Assembly: GCA_021018815.1 (NCBI GenBank)
Contig: JAITYX010000047.1
Coordinates: 1,116,001 to 1,180,000 of the forward strand
DNA length: 64,000 bases
Direction: 5' to 3'
DNA from: Talinum fruticosum
Lineage: Eukaryota; Streptophyta; Magnoliopsida; Caryophyllales; Talinaceae
This document shows positions 63,195 through 64,000 of this stretch, piece by piece (positions within the stretch are counted from its first letter, which is position 1; every line of letters starts with the position of its first letter). The notes under the pieces are model-generated. The model searched no databases. It had not been told where the DNA came from and saw nothing but the letters and a program-made list of their open reading frames with translations. Position numbers and translations under genes: made by a program.

Positions 63195-63424
63195 AAGTGT
63201 ATAGGGCTTTTTCATATTTTTCTGCTTTTTCAAGTTCCATATTTACTGTATCTATTTAAACATTGAACTGTATCTATCCGAAGGGCTGAGTTGTGTCTGC
63301 ACTATAAAATCATATCTATTAATACAAAGTTTGTATGCCTGCTTTCGTCCTTAGAGCAAGATATGTCTTCCTTGTATTGCTTGTGGTGCTGAATTGGACA
63401 GTGATGATGGAATTTGAAGTTGAA

Positions 63425-63493
<69 letters not shown>

Positions 63494-64000
63494 CTCAAGA
63501 TCCACAAATGATTCGTCTCCAGAATCAAAAATCTGTGAATCTTGACCAAGTTGACGAAGAACGTGTCTGGATTCTGAAATTATCTTCCTCAGTAGACTCT
63601 ATTCGAGATTAAATTTCTTTGCATTTTTTCTATCTACTAAATTCCACTGGATGTCAAATATTTATTTTCTTAAGAGTTTTAATAAATGAAAGATCCAAAC
63701 AAAAAGAATCAACCCCAACAGTACCTTAATTACTCTTCTTTCACAGCCTGTCAGGAAAATGTTCATCTCCATGAATGTTCACCAAGTTTCTAATGCTGAG
63801 ATTCATCAACAAACAAGAGAATTTCAACACATTTAAAAACAAAAGTATTTGATTGAGATCTGGTTTTCCATCAAAAATTGCTGAAACAAGTTTCAACTTA
63901 TACCATCATTTGCTACATGAATATATTTCCCATTCCAAATAAGCAAAAAGCTCTCATCTTAGGGAAGAATTGCACAGCATAGCACAACACTAAAACAATA
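63195..64000. other. 3' flank of BSK
   Basis: Probable BSK 3' UTR to about 63320, with TATTAATAC-type AT-rich signals, then AT-rich intergenic DNA. No gene recognised up to the window end. Confidence 0.45.
63427..63492. repeat. compound (CT)n(CA)n microsatellite
   Basis: About 34 bases of CT are followed directly by about 32 bases of CA, read directly. It lies about 235 bases after the BSK stop codon. Confidence 0.95.

Overview
The window is nuclear DNA of a flowering plant, most likely a eudicot. It has intron-containing genes with GT-AG splice sites, AT-rich intergenic DNA full of MITEs and microsatellites, plastid-targeted and brassinosteroid-signalling genes, a plant-type tRNA-Ser, and a nuclear fragment of plastid 23S rRNA. 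The species cannot be named from the sequence.

Layout: 1.8-3.0 kb, a metal tolerance protein B-like CDF transporter (+). 3.3-5.5 kb, a two-exon RABA2 GTPase (-). 7.4-7.8 kb, a LINE RNase H remnant interrupted by a tRNA-derived SINE. 10.2-10.7 kb, PSB27 (+). 13.5-22.4 kb, two convergent ten-exon subtilases of the cucumisin/SBT4 type. 23.4 kb, tRNA-Ser(AGA). 24.6-25.2 kb, a four-helix membrane protein (+). 26.0-28.6 kb, a small five-exon gene of unknown function (-). 30.6-33.3 kb, LTR-like retroelement remnants. 34.7-35.6 kb, an 851-bp hAT-type element with an 8-bp target-site duplication. 37.7-38.2 kb, a COPT/Ctr copper transporter (-). 38.2-48.9 kb, gene-poor DNA with several small TIR elements. 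49-54.5 kb, a DUF3527 gene (+) with a plastid rRNA insertion in its leader region. 59.2-63.2 kb, a ten-exon brassinosteroid-signalling kinase (+).

The genes do not form a pathway; this is an ordinary stretch of plant chromosome. The strongest technical pattern is that at least nine single-base deletions, often in or next to short homopolymers, break otherwise well-preserved reading frames of seven unrelated genes. All are deletions. This points to consensus indel errors rather than seven independent pseudogenes, and frameshifts in the entries below should be read in that light.

The most interesting biological candidates are: an MTPB-like transporter that has lost one residue in each half of its transmembrane zinc site; a three-fold 7-residue repeat next to the catalytic His of one subtilase; a GC-AG first intron shared by both subtilases; the plastid 23S rRNA insertion; and a SINE inserted in a LINE remnant. 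I saw no CRISPR array, no viral gene, and no convincing wholly new system.
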